This document shows positions 26,821 to 38,440 of a stretch of DNA of 64,000 nucleotides, one piece after another. The stretch is from Lanius collurio (Eukaryota > Chordata > Aves > Passeriformes > Laniidae), in contig JACBWW010000018.1 in assembly GCA_020086605.1 (NCBI GenBank), positions 15,700,025 through 15,764,024 of the forward strand, read 5' to 3'. The position numbers and the translations under genes were made by a program. Under the pieces are notes generated by a model, which had not been told where the DNA came from, made no database searches, and worked only from the letters and a program-made list of their open reading frames with translations. Numbering within the stretch: position 1 is the stretch's first letter; every line of letters begins with the position of its first letter.

Positions 26821-26945
26821 GCAAGAAAACAGTACTAATTCTTGTCACAATAGGGATGAGAAGCTGCAGTCTCCACCAAGTGGTCCTTCTTCGGTTTGTG
26901 GTGGGAGCCAGTCCAGCATTTCTGACCTTTGCATTTCCCCTTCAC
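26821..26945 (+). CDS. ARMC9: ARMC9 coding exon, Ser-rich disordered tail
   Basis: The acceptor is ctcctttctcttccag and the donor gtaagg. One base completes Met from the previous exon, then 41 codons read QENSTNSCHNRDEKLQSPP and a Ser-rich segment ending SSISDLCISPS, with one base left over. The human tail here is also Ser- and Pro-rich but only weakly similar. The call rests on splice sites, phase continuity with exon 12 and position. The remaining single base does not fit the phase of the next recognised exon (see the exon at 33979). Confidence 0.88.
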
Positions 26946-28922
26946 GTAAGGATGGTCTGTGGATGCTGTTCTTAATTGCTGATGTCTTCCTTGACTGGGG
27001 CAGGTGTTGGGAGCCTGGATTGTGTGTTGTAGATTGGAGATTTTTTTAGTGCAGTGTGGAAATGGCCCTCTGTTTATAGAGCCCAGGTCAGTCTGCAGGA
27101 CCTTGGGGCACATGGCAGGCTTTGGCTCGAGCTGAAGGAATGGCCACAGAAGGTAACATGTGGTCAGCAGACAGCAATGGTCTCACTTGCCTTGCTCCAT
27201 CTTGCTTCCTGTGCAAGTGCCAAGCATCAAACCCAGGGCTTCCCATGTGTGGAGGATACTCTGCAACGTCCCCTGCCCAGGGAAGGAGCTGCAGCCAGAG
27301 ACAGTGCACTTCCCAACAGGCAGAGCCCCTTACTGATCAAATATACCCTTGTTTGGATCTAAATGAATCACTGTGTGCTGGCACCTGCAGGCTCTGTTGG
27401 CTGTATCTCTGTGTTAGAGCTGAAGGCAGCTGCAATTATCTGCTGAGATTTGCAACTGCATTCAGACCATCCAGGGCTGTGGAGGATGGGCAGCCCAGTG
27501 CTCTGTGGCTGCATTGTGGGTGATGCTGCTAAAGATTCTGCCCTTGCAACTTCAGCTGAAATTAATGCAAACTCAACTGGGCCTGAGAGGTCGGAAACAT
27601 GTGATGGAATTTGAAAGGTTATAGCCTTCTGAAATACTTGGTTGCTGAACTTCTGATATCCACGAGATCATGGAACTTTGGATGTGGGAGTTTGAATCTT
27701 CCTGCAGGGATTCATTAACATTTCCAATTACAGATCTAAGGCAAAATGTTCAGCAGTCTTAGATAAAGGATCTTGCAGCATATCCGGGACAGAATTATTA
27801 ATAAGTTCAGGCAAAGTGTGCCTTTTCTTTTCTGAAAAATATGCTTTGAAGCAGTAAAGGAGTAGCATACTTTTTACTTTCTCTTCTATTTTTTTAAATT
27901 TCCTAAAGGAAATGAAAAGGATTCTGAGAAAAGTAACTGAGGTCTCGCAGACAGGAATTTGCTTGCATAATGCTCAGAGCTGATAAATGTAACATGCTGA
28001 AGGAGAGAAGCCGTGGGATAGCAACAGGAGAAGCTCCTGTCCAGGATGGGCACTTGGGTTCTTGCTGTTGTGTAGCAATGAGAGCTGCTGTTCTTGGCCT
28101 TGCTGTGCACTGTAACACCTTGAGTACAGCTCGGGGGGTTTGGCTGGCCAAGGGCAGCAACTCACACCAGCAAAGGTTGCAAACCAAGCAAAAGCATACT
28201 GACTTGGCAGTTTTCCTCTAGAGAAGGAAAAAAAGAACGGATTTTTTCATAGCCATGCTTTGTAACGGAAATTAAGCCAAGCACGTATCAAAGGTGTTCC
28301 TATTGGGTGTTTTCAAGTGTAATTGGATGCAATTTCTAAAGTGTTATGCAGCCATACAAAGCCCAAGTGAACCAGATTTTTATATCTTTCCAGTGAGATG
28401 CATAAATTCACTTCTGTCACTTTTGCTATGCTGCTGATGGTGTCTTATAGTTTGCCTTGTAGAGATTTGTGAAGAGATTTAAACAGGCAGCCTGAGTCAG
28501 TCAACAAAGTAAATGTGGTTAATTTTTGATGAAGATTGATTTAAAGCCTTCATACTGAAGAAATTTCTGCCAGCTTAAATGTTTCATTTTATCAGAACTT
28601 TGCTTGTAGCCTCTGTTTAAAACAGTCTGTTAACTGCTTCCAGTCAAAATTATATAGCAGGTAATAAGACTACTGGATTATATTCTTTTCCTCTAGAAAA
28701 ATCTTTGAGGTCATAATATACAGCATATTGCAAGTTCATATGCATTATACATGTAAAAAGACAAATAATTTTTGTGTGTGAAGGAGGAAATTCTTCCTAG
28801 CATTAATCCAGGCTATAAAATAACACTGAGCTGCTTGAAAGGTGTCCTGAGGTTTGTTTCAGGATTTTGCAGGTAGTCAGTGGCATATGTACTTGTCTTT
28901 CTTATCTTTTGGGATTTAAAAT

Positions 28923-28965
28923 GAGGAGGAGAGGAGAGGAGAGGAGAGGAGAGGAGAGGAGAGGC
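28923..28965. repeat. GAGGA pentanucleotide microsatellite at gap edge
   Basis: About eight copies of a GAGGA-type 5-bp unit run up to the first N. The true array length is unknown because the gap starts inside it. It lies in the ARMC9 intron between the exons at 26821 and 33979. Confidence 0.95.
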
Positions 28966-29358
28966 NNNNNNNNNNNNNNNNNNNNNNNNNNNNNNNNNNN
29001 NNNNNNNNNNNNNNNNNNNNNNNNNNNNNNNNNNNNNNNNNNNNNNNNNNNNNNNNNNNNNNNNNNNNNNNNNNNNNNNNNNNNNNNNNNNNNNNNNNNN
29101 NNNNNNNNNNNNNNNNNNNNNNNNNNNNNNNNNNNNNNNNNNNNNNNNNNNNNNNNNNNNNNNNNNNNNNNNNNNNNNNNNNNNNNNNNNNNNNNNNNNN
29201 NNNNNNNNNNNNNNNNNNNNNNNNNNNNNNNNNNNNNNNNNNNNNNNNNNNNNNNNNNNNNNNNNNNNNNNNNNNNNNNNNNNNNNNNNNNNNNNNNNNN
29301 NNNNNNNNNNNNNNNNNNNNNNNNNNNNNNNNNNNNNNNNNNNNNNNNNNNNNNNNNN
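28966..29358. other. Assembly gap (393 Ns)
   Basis: This is a run of undetermined bases directly after a GAGGA microsatellite, inside an ARMC9 intron. Its real length may differ from the number of Ns. All open frames that appear to cross it are artefacts. A missing ARMC9 exon may lie here, because the exons on either side are out of phase. Confidence 0.99.
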
Positions 29359-30364
29359 GACAAAGTAAATGGTCATTCACATAGGTATGATCTATCCAGA
29401 GGATACCTAAAATTGTGAGAGGAGTCTGACAGGCTTTACCAGCTAATTCCATGCTGCTGTAAAGACAATCTGTGAAGTCATTTGATGTATGATGTAGTCT
29501 GGCCTGAGACAGCTGTGGTGGTGCTTGCCAAACAAAATACCCTTTGCTGTGCCAGAGGCAGCTGTTCAATTTCTAAGCATCTGGTTCAGAATGGGAGAAG
29601 TCTCAAGCAAGACATTATTAATGAACTTCACATGCATGCTCAATGCAGCCTTCTGAAAGTAAAACTTCCTGATTGCTTCCTTGGATGACTCAACGCTAGC
29701 CCATGAAAAATCATTTATTAGTAAAGAAATAGGTAGGACTGTGGGAACAGGACAGGAATTAATGTGCAGAAGGAAGAAAAATGAAGCATTTAAGTGGGTT
29801 AAGAGTGTTTAAACATGCTGAGTTGCTAGCACTGCTGATCAGAATCCCTCATTTGTCCACTAGATAGGTGTAGCAAAGAAGGCAAAGTTATGAGATCCAC
29901 CCAGCAATAGGTTGATCTCTTCTTTGAAATTATTCCTGTAAAATAAAAGGTCTTGCTCTCCTTTTCCTGCTCATACCTTGAGCCACTGTGAAGCCTTTGT
30001 CATGTGTACAACTGTGATGTTATATCTTGGATGAGAACTGGGAATTCATTAGCAATTGGACCAAAGTCTACCAAAGTTTTCAGGGCTTACATGTGTCCTT
30101 CAGACATTAACAGCTTTTTCCTACAGCTAATTAGATTGGGCCAAGTTTTAAACAGTCAGTGTAGACAAATTTTAAAAGCAAATACATTCCAGAACTAAAA
30201 CACAGAATGGGTGGAGATGTGTCAAAGAAAAGGTTTTACCAGCTCTCTATGCACCTGATTTTTCAGAAGTGCTTGGCTATTTGTGTCAATTACCGCTCTA
30301 GCACTTCTGGAAGATTCTGTGCCTAGAACTTTTTGTTTCCTTCAGGCCTACAGATGCCAGTGTG

Positions 30365-30423
30365 TGGTTTGGGGTTTTTTGGGGGGGTTGGTGTGGCTTT
30401 GGTTGTTTGGTTGGGTTTTTTCC
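30365..30423. repeat. G/T-rich low-complexity run
   Basis: An irregular run of G and T tracts (ggggttttttgggggggttgg and similar) inside an ARMC9 intron. Such runs are common in bird DNA. It is a weak candidate for G-quadruplex formation on the plus strand. Confidence 0.8.
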
Positions 30424-33400
30424 CCAGTTCCGCTGTTTCCATGGTGAGATCTGAGAAATTATACATTCTCAACAATTTATGACTGGTTTCAGCTGAAGTG
30501 CTTAATAGTCATACCTCTGGCTCAGCATTACTGGTTTTTTTTCTGTTGTCTGTTGTAACAGGAGCTAAGCACATAGTAGAAATACAAATAGAGCATAAAA
30601 ATTTGTGGCCAAATTGTTTGCTTTGTGGTAAAGAGAGGGATATTATTCTTCAGGCTTTGCTTCCAAGAAGCAGGTCAAATTGGCAGCACCTTGTCTCCCA
30701 CCTTAGTGAAATGCTTTGGTTCTCTATATAACCTATTGTTAAAAAGGTGTGTTCCCAGTAATTTTTAATATTTGTTCACAAATGAATGTCTGAATCTCAG
30801 GATGGATTGAAGTGAAGGCACAGGTGCAGTATCGTGCAGAGGAAGATCATATCTCTTCATCATGTGTTTCCTCAGCATGCATGCAGTAATTTGGATTTCC
30901 AAATGCAGCTTCGAGTTACGGATATGGGAATGCAGCCATTCACAGTCAAAGAGAGCACAGGGTTTTCTGTGTCAAGGGTCTTTTGTTAATATGTTGGTGT
31001 TGCAATAGCTAGACCTGCCTTTTCATTCTTTCACTCTTGGATGCAGACTATAATTTGTTTGCAAAACAAACAGGACTAATAAATCACTGCTTTGCTCATA
31101 GTTTTGTCCACTGTAAGAAATGTCTCCTTCCTGGAGGCAAAAACCTATTAGGCAAATACCAAGACCTTCCTGAAAGAGGTATGTATGAGAAAAGGAGGGC
31201 TGAGTTGGGCTATGGAAGTGGTCACTTCTCTTTCCCCTCTTCCTTAGTATAAATTGGGAATTGAACTGCACAGAGATGAGTGAAATGATGCAAAATCAAT
31301 CGGAGAGAAGAATGAGACCCTAGTGGTGACATTTCAGCTGCAGTTGTTTAATTTCCACGGGAACAAATGATTGTTCCAGCTGATGCAGGTCAGACTGACA
31401 GCTGGTCTTGCCTTGATATTCCCTGTTGCATTTTGGTCATGTGAGAATACAGCTCTGCTGTGCTTTTTAGCCAATCAAGGATGAATTTGTAACAGAATTC
31501 AGTCTACAATTGTGACTGACTGAAAAAGAAGGGTTTGTTTGTATTGTGGCTATGTCCAGTGTTGTCATGATAAAAAAGAGCTTAAACTCTGCATGACATT
31601 CTTATGTCTCTATTAGCCTTACTTTTCTGATAATCTGGTAAAAATGGCCAAAAGTCCACACGTATGCTTGGAGAAAATGGTCTAGTTCATCATTATATGT
31701 TCAAGTCCTATCTTATCTCCTGGTTGATTACTCGAATCCCAGTCTGTGCTGCACTTTTTTATAGACAATTATTTCTGTTTTTCCAAGTTAACAGTTTTCT
31801 TTCTTCTCAATGTAAATGTAGTGAGTTTTGTGTGAGTTTGTTGTGGGCTTGGGTATTTTTATTTGGTTGGGTTTTTTTGTTTTGTTTTTTCTTTGAGCAC
31901 ACCTTGTCATCAATGACTCCTTTACCAAATGCTGAAGAACATTTCCCACACTAGATTTTGCTTCTTCTTTCTTCAACTCATCAACTTTTAAAGGATAACA
32001 AATCAGAGTTTTAGGCGTTATCCTGAGGATTAGTTATTTTCTGTTTATCTTAACCTATTTATTGACGCAGTAAAAGTTGAAGTGGTTCTGTGATACTTGG
32101 ACACATGGGGAGCCAGATCTGCCCTGAATCCTCTCAGAAAAACAATTTAATTTTTTCAACTTTATAGTTTTTGCTACCAGCCTATTTCATATAATCCTTT
32201 CCTAAAGAGTTTGCACAGATGTGAACCTTTTTGGGTGACCACTGTGTATCTCTTTCCTTAGTGAAGTGATGTGACTGGTTGCATTGCTTTGCTCTGTCAC
32301 CAGTCTGGCTGCCAAGGTTACTGCCCTGAAACCGTGGAGATGGTTGAATGGCTATAAGAACACCTTTTTTTGTGTATGGGAATACAGATCCAAGGTTTTG
32401 TTATCTATTGTTGAAGAAGGAAGAAAACCCCCCTCATCTGAGGCTGAAAAACTGCCTTGAGGCTGGTGAATCTTTCTTTTTAATCTGCCTTAGAAGCACA
32501 TAAGATTATGAAGAGTGCTAGTGAATTAAAAACCCAATTCACTTGAACTAACTCACTTCACCAAAGTGAGTAAAATGACAAAAAAAGCAGTGACAATGAG
32601 ACTACTTTATGGAGACAAAGATGTTTAGGTATCTCTGTGGTCCACGCCTTGAGGTTTTATCTAGCCACTCTTAATTTTTTGGTGTTGTTTTTCCAGTTTG
32701 TTGCTGCCATCTGCCACCTCCTCCTTTGAAGCTGAGACAAGTGTTAATGCTTGTAATGCTCCTAGGTAGAGGGCTGCAGAGATGGTTCTTAGCAGAGTAG
32801 TTAGCATGTCTCTGTCCTTAATAGTTAGCATATACATATGCAAAATACGTGCAATAATGCTATTTAAAATACAAAAGGAACACTTGCTCAAATCTCCCTG
32901 CAAGGTGAAGCAGGGCTATGGAAGGGCTAATCAGCACTGACTCAGCTGCATTCCCAGGGAAGGAGGGGAGATTAAATATCTTGAAAATCCTCCTAATCAC
33001 CCGTTCTGATGGTCACAAAGGGTTCTTTTGATGGAGCTAATAACACTGGGACTTTCCATTTTAATCGCCGATTTTTAGATTTTTAGACGGCACCTATTTT
33101 TTTCGATGTTCTGCCTTTGTCTCTTATATTTCCCTTTTTAAATATGATGACATTTTCATGTAGCTGTTCCTTTAGTCTAACCTTTTCTCCTTTTAAGAGA
33201 AAATCGACTCATTAGTGCAAACATTAGTACAGATTCAGAATTATTTTAGAGATTTACTATTTATTGGTAGCATCCATTTTTGTACCTGGGAAAAACTATA
33301 TTTATGCTGAGGGCAAGAAAGGACAGTGTATCCTCACAGAGTTATTGACTGAATTTTAAAGAATGGTATTTTTGCAGGACTTGCAGGCTGTGAAATAGCA

Positions 33401-33978
33401 GCACCTGGTTTATGTTCTCAGTGTGAACAAGGAACCTGTGTGTTTAGGGAATTTATTTTATAGATGCCATCACAGCTTTTTGCTCTTTTGACAAAGCCTT
33501 CAGGGAGTTCTACAAATCTTATCTCAGACAGGAGCCAGGGAGGCTGCCAAGATTGACCTATATCTAGAAGAAATTGTGGTGTCTGTGCCCTAGAAGGATG
33601 TATTCCTGTGCTGTAGCATATCTCTCTATTTTTGGCACCCCAGAATGAGTCACTGCATGTGATAAACACAACAGAAAACAAGCTAAAGATCAATTACTGG
33701 TCTGCAGGGAATTTAACAGGACCTGTTCAGTCCTGTTGTGCAGAGAGTGAGGTGGGAGTAGGATCAACAGGTTACTAGAGCCAGGTTAGAGGCTGTGCAG
33801 TGAGCACACGTCCCAGGCAGTACCTCTGGTGCCTTGTTCCTTTCCATTTGCAGTCTCCCTGAGTTTAGAGCACTGGCTGTGCTGTCACAGCACGTACTGC
33901 AGGTCTCACTTGGTTGCAGACTTACTATGCATACATATTTCTCCATGCATTGCTAACCCTTTCCCTCTCCTCCTGCAG

Positions 33979-34151
33979 TGAGTTTGCCTCAGCCTTCACC
34001 AGCAAACCTAAGATCCCTCGCACTCCTGATGGGCAGAGCACCAGCCCTAGAAAGGGAAAGGTCCCATCCATTGCCCCCCAGTTCTCTCAGTCTGGACCCC
34101 AACAAACAAGCCATTCAAGCTCCTCAGGATCATCCACAAGGAGCAGACAGA
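33979..34151 (+). CDS. ARMC9: ARMC9 coding exon, C-terminal region
   Basis: The acceptor is ccctctcctcctgcag and the donor gtaagt. The matching frame starts with the third base of a codon and reads EFASAFTSKPKIPRTPDG, then a basic Ser-rich segment with PQFSQSGPQQTS and SSSSGSSTRSRQ, plus one base. Human ARMC9 has ECASAFTCKPRAPCTPE and FSSCGPQQAS. This phase is not the one left by exon 13. A second AG at 33991-33992 would restore the frame without another exon, but it would drop the conserved EFASA residues. Reading on into the intron gives about 20 more codons before a stop at 34216. Confidence 0.92.
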
Positions 34152-37100
34152 GTAAGTGGAAAAAGTCATCATTCTGTTTGTCATTCCTTGGGGTAGGAAA
34201 GGAGGGAGCATTGTAGAAACTCTTCAGGAATGAAGTTGTAGGCTACAAATGTGCCAGGAGTGTATGACATTGTACTTGTCATGTGCAGGATGTACAACCA
34301 TGTAATTATATCCTGCTGAACACTGCTCCTATTTCCAGGCTGTCATGTGAGCAGTTAAAAGACATGCTTTTTCCTGTCTCTGGGTGGAGAAAAGTGGCCC
34401 AAGTTCTCAGAAGTTTTTGGGGAAGCTTATGAGTCTCAGATTAGACTTTCTCTAGATGTCATCAGAGTTTTTCCTTTTCTTTAGACCCTTGATCATCCCA
34501 CTGTGTAACTTGAAGTTGGATCCCTGTGTGTGTCTACACTGCAGCTGAATGTAGAGCAGATGTCAGGCAGCTCAGGAGATGGCTCAGGGCAGCCTGGTAA
34601 GCAGAGAGCTAAGCACGGTGTGCTGCTTGTAGGAGTCTCCTTTCTCCTGGAGACTGGTACTCAAGAACCTTATGGCTGTGCTGCAAAAGCTTGTAAGAAG
34701 TACTTCATCTGCAGGGGGGGTTCAGAAGAGAGGAATGACTTGAGGATGGAGGAAGAGGATGGACACTTGCTTTAAGCCAGGCAACACAACATAGCGGAAA
34801 AATTGATCTTGGATGCTCACACATCAGTAAACACGTGTGGTGTGTCAGCTGTGGATGTTTTTTTGGGGTGGAGGGGGAAGAAAGGTGCATTCTTTAGTAA
34901 TGAACAAACTTTTTCCCAGGAGTGTGGATAGGAAAAGCTGGATTCAAATACAACTCTGTGTCCATCATTAGTGAAAATGGCAGGAGCAAATGCATCCTAG
35001 GAAGTTTAGTGATGATTATTTGATCACAATGTAACATCAGCTCTCTTCTTTAGCTGTAACTGTTACCTTGAAACATTTGACAAAAACATAGTAAGTCTTA
35101 ATACCTTCTTGAAATATGTGTGTATCATTACAGATACAAAAAGTGAAATGGAGAGAATTTAAATACCCCAGTAAATCAGTAACAGAGCTGGAAAGAGCAT
35201 TCCAAGCCTTCTGTATTGCTCACTCATTGTTCCACACAGTTGCATGTGCAGGAAAGTGGTGTGGTTTCATTGGTGAGGCACTGGAAGGGAATGTTCTTGG
35301 TGGTAAAGGGAGGTTTTGACCTGGGGGCTCCTTGCTGTGCTGAGGTAATACAGCTCTTTCATCTTTACCTTTGCTGTGTGTGCCCTGAGTTTTACCTCTG
35401 ACATCAGTGCTCTCTGTTTCCTGTGACAGCAGCGCTGTTCTGCCCTGACTGGATGTGGTGTTAACACCCAAGAGTCTGTCCCTGGTTCCTGTTTCGATTC
35501 ATTTCCAAAAGCACTGGCCCATTGAAAAGAAGCCCTAGTGAAGAAAGGAAAAGCATAGTATATGTGTGTGTGTGTGTCTGTACACAAAAAATCTTCTGCA
35601 TGTTCTAGTTTCTCCAGGGCAGCTTTGCAGTCCTGGTGGGGAGTGTCCTAGGAAAGGTGTGACATACCAGTGTGTCTTTCAGGAGGCTCTGGAGCAAGAT
35701 CCTTTTCCAGTGGCACAATGTTAAATGTATTTCATTTTTAAATTGCTTTAAAGTAGATCACGTGGGATTCTCTGTGAATATGTGATCTGTTAGTCCAGAT
35801 ACTTGAGCTCTTCTAACTTTTATTGCTTTATTTGTTCTACACTTTATCTCTTCTCTTTGCTGTGTCTGTGCATCTGAAAGCTGAATGTATAACAGGCATC
35901 CCAACTTGCTCTGTGTCCATTTACAGTTTCTTCCAGTTTTTCTCTTGGAATTCCAGGTTATCATTTTCTGTCTGTCCACATGTGCCCCAAGACAGTGTCA
36001 GCAATTGAATGTTAAACTCTTCCTGCTAAAAATAGCAAAGAAATTATTTTGCAAGCAAGTCATCTTCCTCTCACTCTGTGTACATGTATCCAGCCCTGTT
36101 GTCTGCTCTCACAGAGAACCTATTAGTTCTTGTCCATCCTGCAGGGCCTCTCACACAGGTACTTATAGGTGGGAAGAGTTACATGAAGGTTGTAGGGACC
36201 AGATTTTTAAAAGACTAAAAAGGGTTTTCAGATTGAAACTTGAGGTTCTCAAAGGTAATTCTCAGCTATTACTTAAGGATGCAGGGAAGGGGTCTGAAGC
36301 AAGTGAGCCCCTAATAGGTGCTCACTTTTCCCTAGTAAAGCTCTGTGCTTACTGCTCCTTTAATTCCCTAGCTGACTCATCTGTAGGTCAAAAATGGTAT
36401 CAGATGCACAGATATCAGCAATCAGTAGATTCCAGCAGTTGCTGCCTCCATTTGCCTGCTGCATAGGTATGTAGGTTTTTACATATCAAGAGACTCTGTT
36501 CCAGTGGAAGACTAATTTTTGGGTTTCTTGATATTTCTGGAGAAATGCAAGTTTTTATAGCTGATGGACATGATGAGAAAAGGATCACTTTCTGATTTTA
36601 CTTGATGCATTCACTTACTTTGGAGGCACATTTTTAGCTTGATTTTAGAATTTATTATAGGTATATTTTCTGGAAACAAGTTGATTTCATAAAAACCTAC
36701 CTGAACTAGCTGGACTGCTCCTCTTGGAGCTTGGAGTGTGTGGAATGCTTGAGGAATGCAGAGGGAGCCCAGCTACTTAGTGCAGCTACAGGCCTGGGGC
36801 CAGATTCCTGCCTGAGATGCAGCCCCTGCTGTTAAGCTGAACTCTAGAGCAGAACCAAGCTCCTTCAAGTAAAACCAGCCATGCTGGGATCTTCTGTGAC
36901 TCCCACTTCCAAGGTGGCACAGGGATGACACTGGCAGTGTGGCTGGAACACAGGGTTCTGTAGGGAGCATAGGTACCTCCAAATTTAAATCTTTCCAACT
37001 GTGCTCCATGTGGACATGGTTGCATGGTTTAATCCACTCTGATCTTTATTCTCTATCTGTTCCAGGCAACTCTGCATGGGCATGCTGAAGCTGTTTGCAG

Positions 37101-37426
37101 TGTACCAAGTTCTGTCTAAGGCACATTGGAGCTAGGGCAGTACAAAAATCTCTACCAGAAGAAGAATGGGGAATGTTTTTTGTCAGGAGTGCAACTGGAG
37201 CCTGGCAACTCCCTTTCAGTTCTTTCGATATCCCCTGAAAAGGGATTGCCACAAATACATTCTGCATTTATAAGTTGCAGCATCAGGAGTTAAAGTGCCT
37301 TTCTGCATGTTTTTTGTGATGTTTTTGTCCCTGTACAAGTTGAACAAGTGTTGCCCTCAGGCAGCTTCTGTCTTGTAATAAATCCTGCTTTCAGCTGACA
37401 GACCCTTTCTTGCTGTTTTTCTGCAG
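34152..37426. other. ARMC9 last intron
   Basis: This is a 3.3-kb GT-AG intron. It has a short (TG)n at 35563-35577. The 193-codon open frame at 35885-36466 shows no recognisable protein and is treated as chance. Confidence 0.75.
35563..35577. repeat. Short TG dinucleotide repeat
   Basis: About seven TG units in the last ARMC9 intron. A possible polymorphic microsatellite, but short. Confidence 0.85.
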
Positions 37427-37449
37427 GCAGCCAGTCCTACAGGAAGTGA
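37427..37449 (+). CDS. ARMC9: ARMC9 last coding exon and stop codon
   Basis: The acceptor is ttgctgtttttctgcag. Two bases complete a Ser codon, and the exon then reads SQSYRK and stops with TGA at 37447-37449. The joined end SSQSYRK matches the human C-terminus SSQSHRK. The coding part is only 23 nt. The 3'UTR continues downstream in the same exon. Confidence 0.93.
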
Positions 37450-38440
37450 GAACAGTTCCTTTCCTCGAGAATCACCTGCCACATTGTTGAAGGACAGAGC
37501 CAGCTTCCTGTAATGAGCTTTACTGGTGACCTGCAGAGGAGAGTGGGGCTGTTGACACTGCAGGCCTTGCACGGGGATTCGGGATTATCTGATGGGATAT
37601 GTCTGTGGTCTCTAAAGCTGGCTAAGACAAGGGCCTTGTTATTACAATTCAAGGTCTCAGCAGCAGCCCAGGACTGGCATGGGAGATGGATATTCTCTGA
37701 TAGTTTACTCTGAAGTGACATTGCCACCTTGAGAAGAAACTCTGCTGTCTGCCTTCTGTGCCAGAGAAAATGGAGACGGAATGTAGGCTCAGCCCAGGAG
37801 TGTTATCAAGCAACTGTCTTTTTTACATATTGCTTGCTGAAGCAGTTTGCCAATTGCTTTTTTAAATTTTGCCTTTATGACTGGATTGGGAGGTATCTGT
37901 GTTCAAAGGATCTGCACGAGGAGGGACAGTGTCTGCCACATGTGCAGAGCCTTCCTGCCTGGAGCAGTGGGGGTGAGATCTGTCTGGCCTCCAAACCCTG
38001 GAGAGGAGGTATTTTATCAACTTCTGGTTGAGCTGTAGCAGATGAAAAACACTGTTATACTGCCCAAGGCAACATCCATGCTCACCTCTGAGGTCTTTTT
38101 CTGCAGCAATTACTCCTATTCCTTCTTTCTGCATTTTTTTCTTAATTCTACTGTTAAACATTTGTGGAATGAAATAATCTAGTTTATTTCCTCTGGTATG
38201 AAGAGCTTTGCTTCTTCATAGAAGAAACCATGAGAATATGAACAGATCAGAAGCAACTTTCTCTTTACGTGTGACTATGTTCCATCTTATTTGGTCTTTG
38301 TTGCTTTTTTTATGTTCTTCACTTCAGAGCAATGGCTGTTCATGTCTTTATGGAATTTGTGCTGGTCTTTGGTACATATGAAGTGCTGGCTAGGCAAGAG
38401 AGATCAGGAATCCTTCCACTAAATAAAAAACAGCAGTTAG
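37450..38440 (+). other. ARMC9: ARMC9 3' untranslated region (inferred extent)
   Basis: The sequence after the stop codon continues without a clear splice donor to the first canonical AATAAA at 38422. The extent is inferred from that signal. Transcript ends could differ. Confidence 0.6.
38422..38427 (+). promoter_or_regulatory. ARMC9: Candidate ARMC9 poly(A) signal
   Basis: AATAAA lies about 970 bases after the ARMC9 stop. A GT-rich stretch (gctgtttgttgttc) follows about 40 bases later, as expected of a downstream element. I saw no earlier AATAAA in the 3'UTR. Confidence 0.6.

Larger units (their letters stand above)
26946..33978. other. ARMC9 intron(s) with assembly gap; probably hides an exon
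   Basis: This 7-kb interval lies between two ARMC9 exons of incompatible phase. It contains the GAGGA array, the 393-N gap, a T/G low-complexity run at 30365-30423 and an AT-rich stretch with retained CpGs near 33060-33210. I tested several AG...GT intervals by eye (27098-27151, 30205-30231, 30801-30823, 31102-31178). None has the needed phase and an open frame together. Confidence 0.6.
1..38440 (+). other. ARMC9: ARMC9 gene, 3' part (5' exons lie before the window)
   Basis: This gene encodes armadillo repeat-containing protein 9. In vertebrates that is a LisH, coiled-coil and ARM-repeat protein of the ciliary basal body and proximal cilium. It works with TOGARAM1, CCDC66, CEP104 and CSPP1 in cilium stability, and human mutations cause Joubert syndrome (family knowledge). 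Fifteen coding exons are visible at 4173, 5385, 6429, 7782, 8742, 10383, 11326, 13406, 14531, 15907, 20451, 21691, 26821, 33979 and 37427. Spliced together they give about 479 codons that match the ARM domain, acidic linker and disordered C-terminus of the human protein as I remember it. The N-terminal LisH and coiled-coil exons are absent and must lie upstream of position 1. The reading phase fails between the exons at 26821 and 33979, so at least one exon is probably missing. B3GNT7 follows downstream, as in human. Confidence 0.93.

Noticed and set aside
27098..27151. AG...GT interval (open in phase) considered as the missing ARMC9 exon
   Set aside because: Its length is a multiple of three, so it would not repair the phase, and the peptide has no likeness to ARMC9.
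28813..29569. Open frames of 150-217 codons crossing the Ns
   Set aside because: They exist only because Ns do not create stop codons.
31102..31178. AG...GT interval considered as the missing ARMC9 exon
   Set aside because: In the required phase it meets a stop codon, and its length is 3n+2 rather than 3n+1.
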